DNA from: JANRIZ01 sp033764445
GTDB taxonomy: Bacteria; Verrucomicrobiota; Verrucomicrobiia; JAWXBN01
Assembly: GCA_033764445.1 (NCBI GenBank)
Contig: JANRIZ010000041.1
Location: 1 to 25,859 of the forward strand
Length of the DNA: 25,859 nucleotides
Reading direction: 5' to 3'
Positions 24,776 through 25,859 of this stretch are shown here, piece by piece. Each line of letters starts with the position of its first letter. Position 1 is the stretch's first letter. The translations under genes were made by a program, and so were the position numbers. The notes under the pieces were generated by a model that was not told the origin of the DNA, did not search any database, and saw only the letters and a list, made by a program, of their open reading frames with translations.

Positions 24776-25528
24776 ATGGAACAACAGCCAGGTAACACAT
24801 ACTCTCATACCGCGGACTACGTTTTCATTGATGCCGCATTGAAGGCGCGCTGGACGCCATTCTCCAAATTGGCGGAGGAATTTAATAACTTTGTTCCCAA
24901 AGACGTCACAGATTTAGCTGAATACCGTCAGCAAGAATTGGCACGACTTCAGGAGTTGAATCCTACTTCCTCGCAGGAAAGCCTTCTGAAGAACATCGAT
25001 TGTCAAATCCGTTTTAACGCCAAGCCGGAAATCCAAATCTTGCTGAAATTTTCTGATCGCATAATGGCCGAATACGTCACCGTCGCGTTCCTTGCTCACG
25101 CACTCGCGGAGTCCGCAATTAACGCCATTCTAGCCATCGGATTGGCCAGTGCTGGAGCCGAAGACGTGTTTGCACTGCTGGAGCGAGCGGATATTAAAGA
25201 GAAGTGGTTATCAGGCCCCAAGGCGTTTCATCCTGCCTATTCATTGCCGAAATCTGGCTCCCTTTATGGAACATTGCAGCACCTCACGCGCCAACGAAAC
25301 GCTTTAGTGCATTATAAAATTGAATTGGAAATGGGGGGTGAAAAAAAGTTGAAGGGTTCGCGCCTTGACAGGGCTCCCTTGGGCACTCAAATCGAATGGA
25401 TTCGTAGGTTTTTCAGTTTACCGTACGACTTAGCTTCTCATGCTCAATCACAACTACCTCATGTTGCGCCTCTTATGCTCTATGACAGCAACCCGATTCA
25501 ACGCTTTGCACACCACACTGTGACCTAG
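24776..25528 (+). CDS. Protein with HEPN-type RNxxxH motif (250 residues), function unknown
   Basis: I do not recognise a named family. The product is soluble and mostly helical. A middle helix (AFLAHALAESAINAILAIG, about residues 104-122) is followed after about 50 residues by HLTRQRNALVHYKIELE, with R174-N175-A176-L177-V178-H179. RNxxxH in this helical setting is the hallmark of HEPN domains, many of which are RNases in toxin-antitoxin, phage-defence or abortive-infection systems. No obvious partner antitoxin (for example an MNT nucleotidyltransferase) is adjacent. The N-terminal 70 residues are charged (EYRQQELARLQEL). The ATG lacks a clear ribosome site and sits 25 bases after GTTAGAC. 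The gene lies in the AT-richer island next to transposon debris. Confidence 0.65.
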   Translation: MEQQPGNTYSHTADYVFIDAALKARWTPFSKLAEEFNNFVPKDVTDLAEYRQQELARLQELNPTSSQESLLKNIDCQIRFNAKPEIQILLKFSDRIMAEYVTVAFLAHALAESAINAILAIGLASAGAEDVFALLERADIKEKWLSGPKAFHPAYSLPKSGSLYGTLQHLTRQRNALVHYKIELEMGGEKKLKGSRLDRAPLGTQIEWIRRFFSLPYDLASHAQSQLPHVAPLMLYDSNPIQRFAHHTVT

Positions 25529-25580
25529 CAGCTAAAGGAATGTAGAGAACGTGAATACGGGAGCATCCTACTGTAGTCCG

Positions 25581-25709
25581 TCAAGCAGACTGTATATTAT
25601 TCAGCTTCGCTCTTCCGCGCTTCACTTTTTCGAGGATGTCAGATGCCTCGGCAGTCCATATGAAAGGAGCGGGATTTTCGTTGTGTGCATCGATATGATC
25701 ATAGATCGT
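25581..25709 (-). pseudogene. C-terminal remnant of an IS630-type transposase
   Basis: Reading the minus strand from 25,709 gives 42 residues ending in TGA: YDHIDAHNENPAPFIWTAEA, then SDILEKVKRGRAKLNNIQSA. The DAHNEnPxPFxWT…IL segment is characteristic of the extreme C-terminus of IS630-family DDE transposases. Upstream codons stop in frame (TAG) as soon as the 16-base repeat is reached, so the remainder of the gene is missing here. It was probably split by the element starting to its right, or deleted. Confidence 0.75.
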
Positions 25710-25710
25710 A

Positions 25711-25726
25711 TTGCACTAATAGCCTG
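25711..25726 (+). repeat. 16-base direct repeat, right copy
   Basis: This is an exact second copy of TTGCACTAATAGCCTG. It starts two bases beyond the point where the IS630 transposase remnant ends. The copy supplies a possible -35 box (TTGCAC), 17 bases ahead of TACAGT. Confidence 0.8.
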
Positions 25727-25739
25727 ATAAACATACAGT
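25711..25739 (+). promoter_or_regulatory. Possible promoter of the IS110-like element
   Basis: TTGCAC (25,711-25,716), a 17-base spacer and TACAGT (25,734-25,739) form a moderate sigma-70-type match (3 of 6 and 4 of 6). Transcription would begin near 25,746, just before the structured leader. Confidence 0.3.
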
Positions 25740-25751
25740 GAATTATGGGCA

Positions 25752-25823
25752 AGAGGTTCCCCAACGGTTGTGGTAATCGTTGGATTGTCTAAGAAACAAC
25801 GAACAATCCGAAAGGAAACCTCT
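25752..25823 (+). ncRNA. Structured leader of IS110-like element (possible bridge RNA or translational lock)
   Basis: AGAGGTTCC (25,752-25,760) pairs with GGAAACCTCT (25,814-25,823, one bulged A). Inside it are CCAACG/CGTTGG (25,761-25,766 with 25,778-25,783, 11-base loop) and GGATTGT/ACAATCC (25,782-25,788 with 25,803-25,809, 14-base loop), sharing two G residues. The result is a stem-closed two-hairpin fold in the non-coding end of an IS110-like element, where bridge RNAs are known to be encoded in IS110-group elements. The outer 3' arm also covers the AAAGGAA ribosome site of the transposase. Confidence 0.5.
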
Positions 25824-25825
25824 AA

Positions 25826-25859
25826 ATGAAAAAGAAAGTGTACTTCGCTGGAATGGACC
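25826..25859 (+). CDS. Start of an IS110-family transposase (partial, 11 codons in window)
   Basis: The gene begins with ATG at 25,826 behind AAAGGAA (nine-base spacing) and encodes MKKKVYFAGMD before the window ends. IS110-family transposases typically begin with KVYxGIDxxK, where the Asp is the first acidic residue of the RuvC-like DEDD active site. The short length limits certainty, but the match together with the structured leader and the broken IS630 gene to the left supports an insertion sequence. Confidence 0.6.
   Translation, partial: MKKKVYFAGMD

Overview
The window is about 26 kb of bacterial DNA in two compositionally different parts. Positions 1 to about 22,560 are GC-rich, with codon use almost free of TTA, CTA and TCA. 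Positions from about 22,560 to the end are visibly AT-richer and hold small orphan genes and transposon pieces. Outer-membrane proteins, a lipoprotein and a hopanoid-modifying enzyme point to a Gram-negative-type cell. An N-terminal LEPR-XLL motif on a giant surface protein is known from Verrucomicrobiota, Planctomycetota and some Proteobacteria, so a Verrucomicrobiota-like host is my best guess. That is inference; no rRNA or other marker gene is present.

Layout. (1) 1-14,292, minus strand: one uninterrupted reading frame of at least 4,764 codons that leaves the window without a stop. It is a mosaic exoprotein with a LEPRVLL motif, DLxxxINxAL-type repeats, two phage-tail-fibre-type repeats, three tandem YYVVNxxANTFQL modules, EF-hand-like loops, RTX nonapeptides, aromatic islands and a long beta-helix-like region. 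(2) 14,635-16,455, plus: a TolC-family outer-membrane channel, divergent from the giant gene across a 342-base spacer. Together they suggest secretion of the giant protein through a type I-like route, but no ABC transporter or adaptor gene is in view. (3) 16,532-17,452, minus: a lipoprotein with a formylglycine-generating-enzyme (sulfatase-modifying) fold that lacks the catalytic cysteine pair. (4) 17,702-19,177, plus: HpnR, the B12-binding radical SAM hopanoid C-3 methylase. (5) 19,283-21,993, plus: a sugar-porter MFS gene overlapping by one base with an OprB-type carbohydrate porin, a two-gene sugar uptake unit behind a good sigma-70-type promoter that predicts a nearly leaderless transcript.

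(6) 21,994-22,560: four tandem copies of a GC-rich, hairpin-forming repeat. (7) 22,663-25,710: an AT-richer island bounded by an exact 16-base direct repeat (TTGCACTAATAGCCTG). It carries five same-strand small or unknown genes, one with a HEPN-type RNxxxH motif, and an attC-like hairpin between the last two. (8) 25,581-25,859: the truncated tail of an IS630-type transposase, abutting the left part of what looks like an IS110-family element. Only the first 11 codons of its transposase are in view, preceded by a leader that can fold into a two-hairpin, stem-closed RNA overlapping the Shine-Dalgarno sequence.

The best candidates for something undescribed are the giant mosaic exoprotein with its attenuator-like leader, the structured IS110 leader (possible bridge RNA or translational lock), and the HEPN-motif gene in the cassette-like island.
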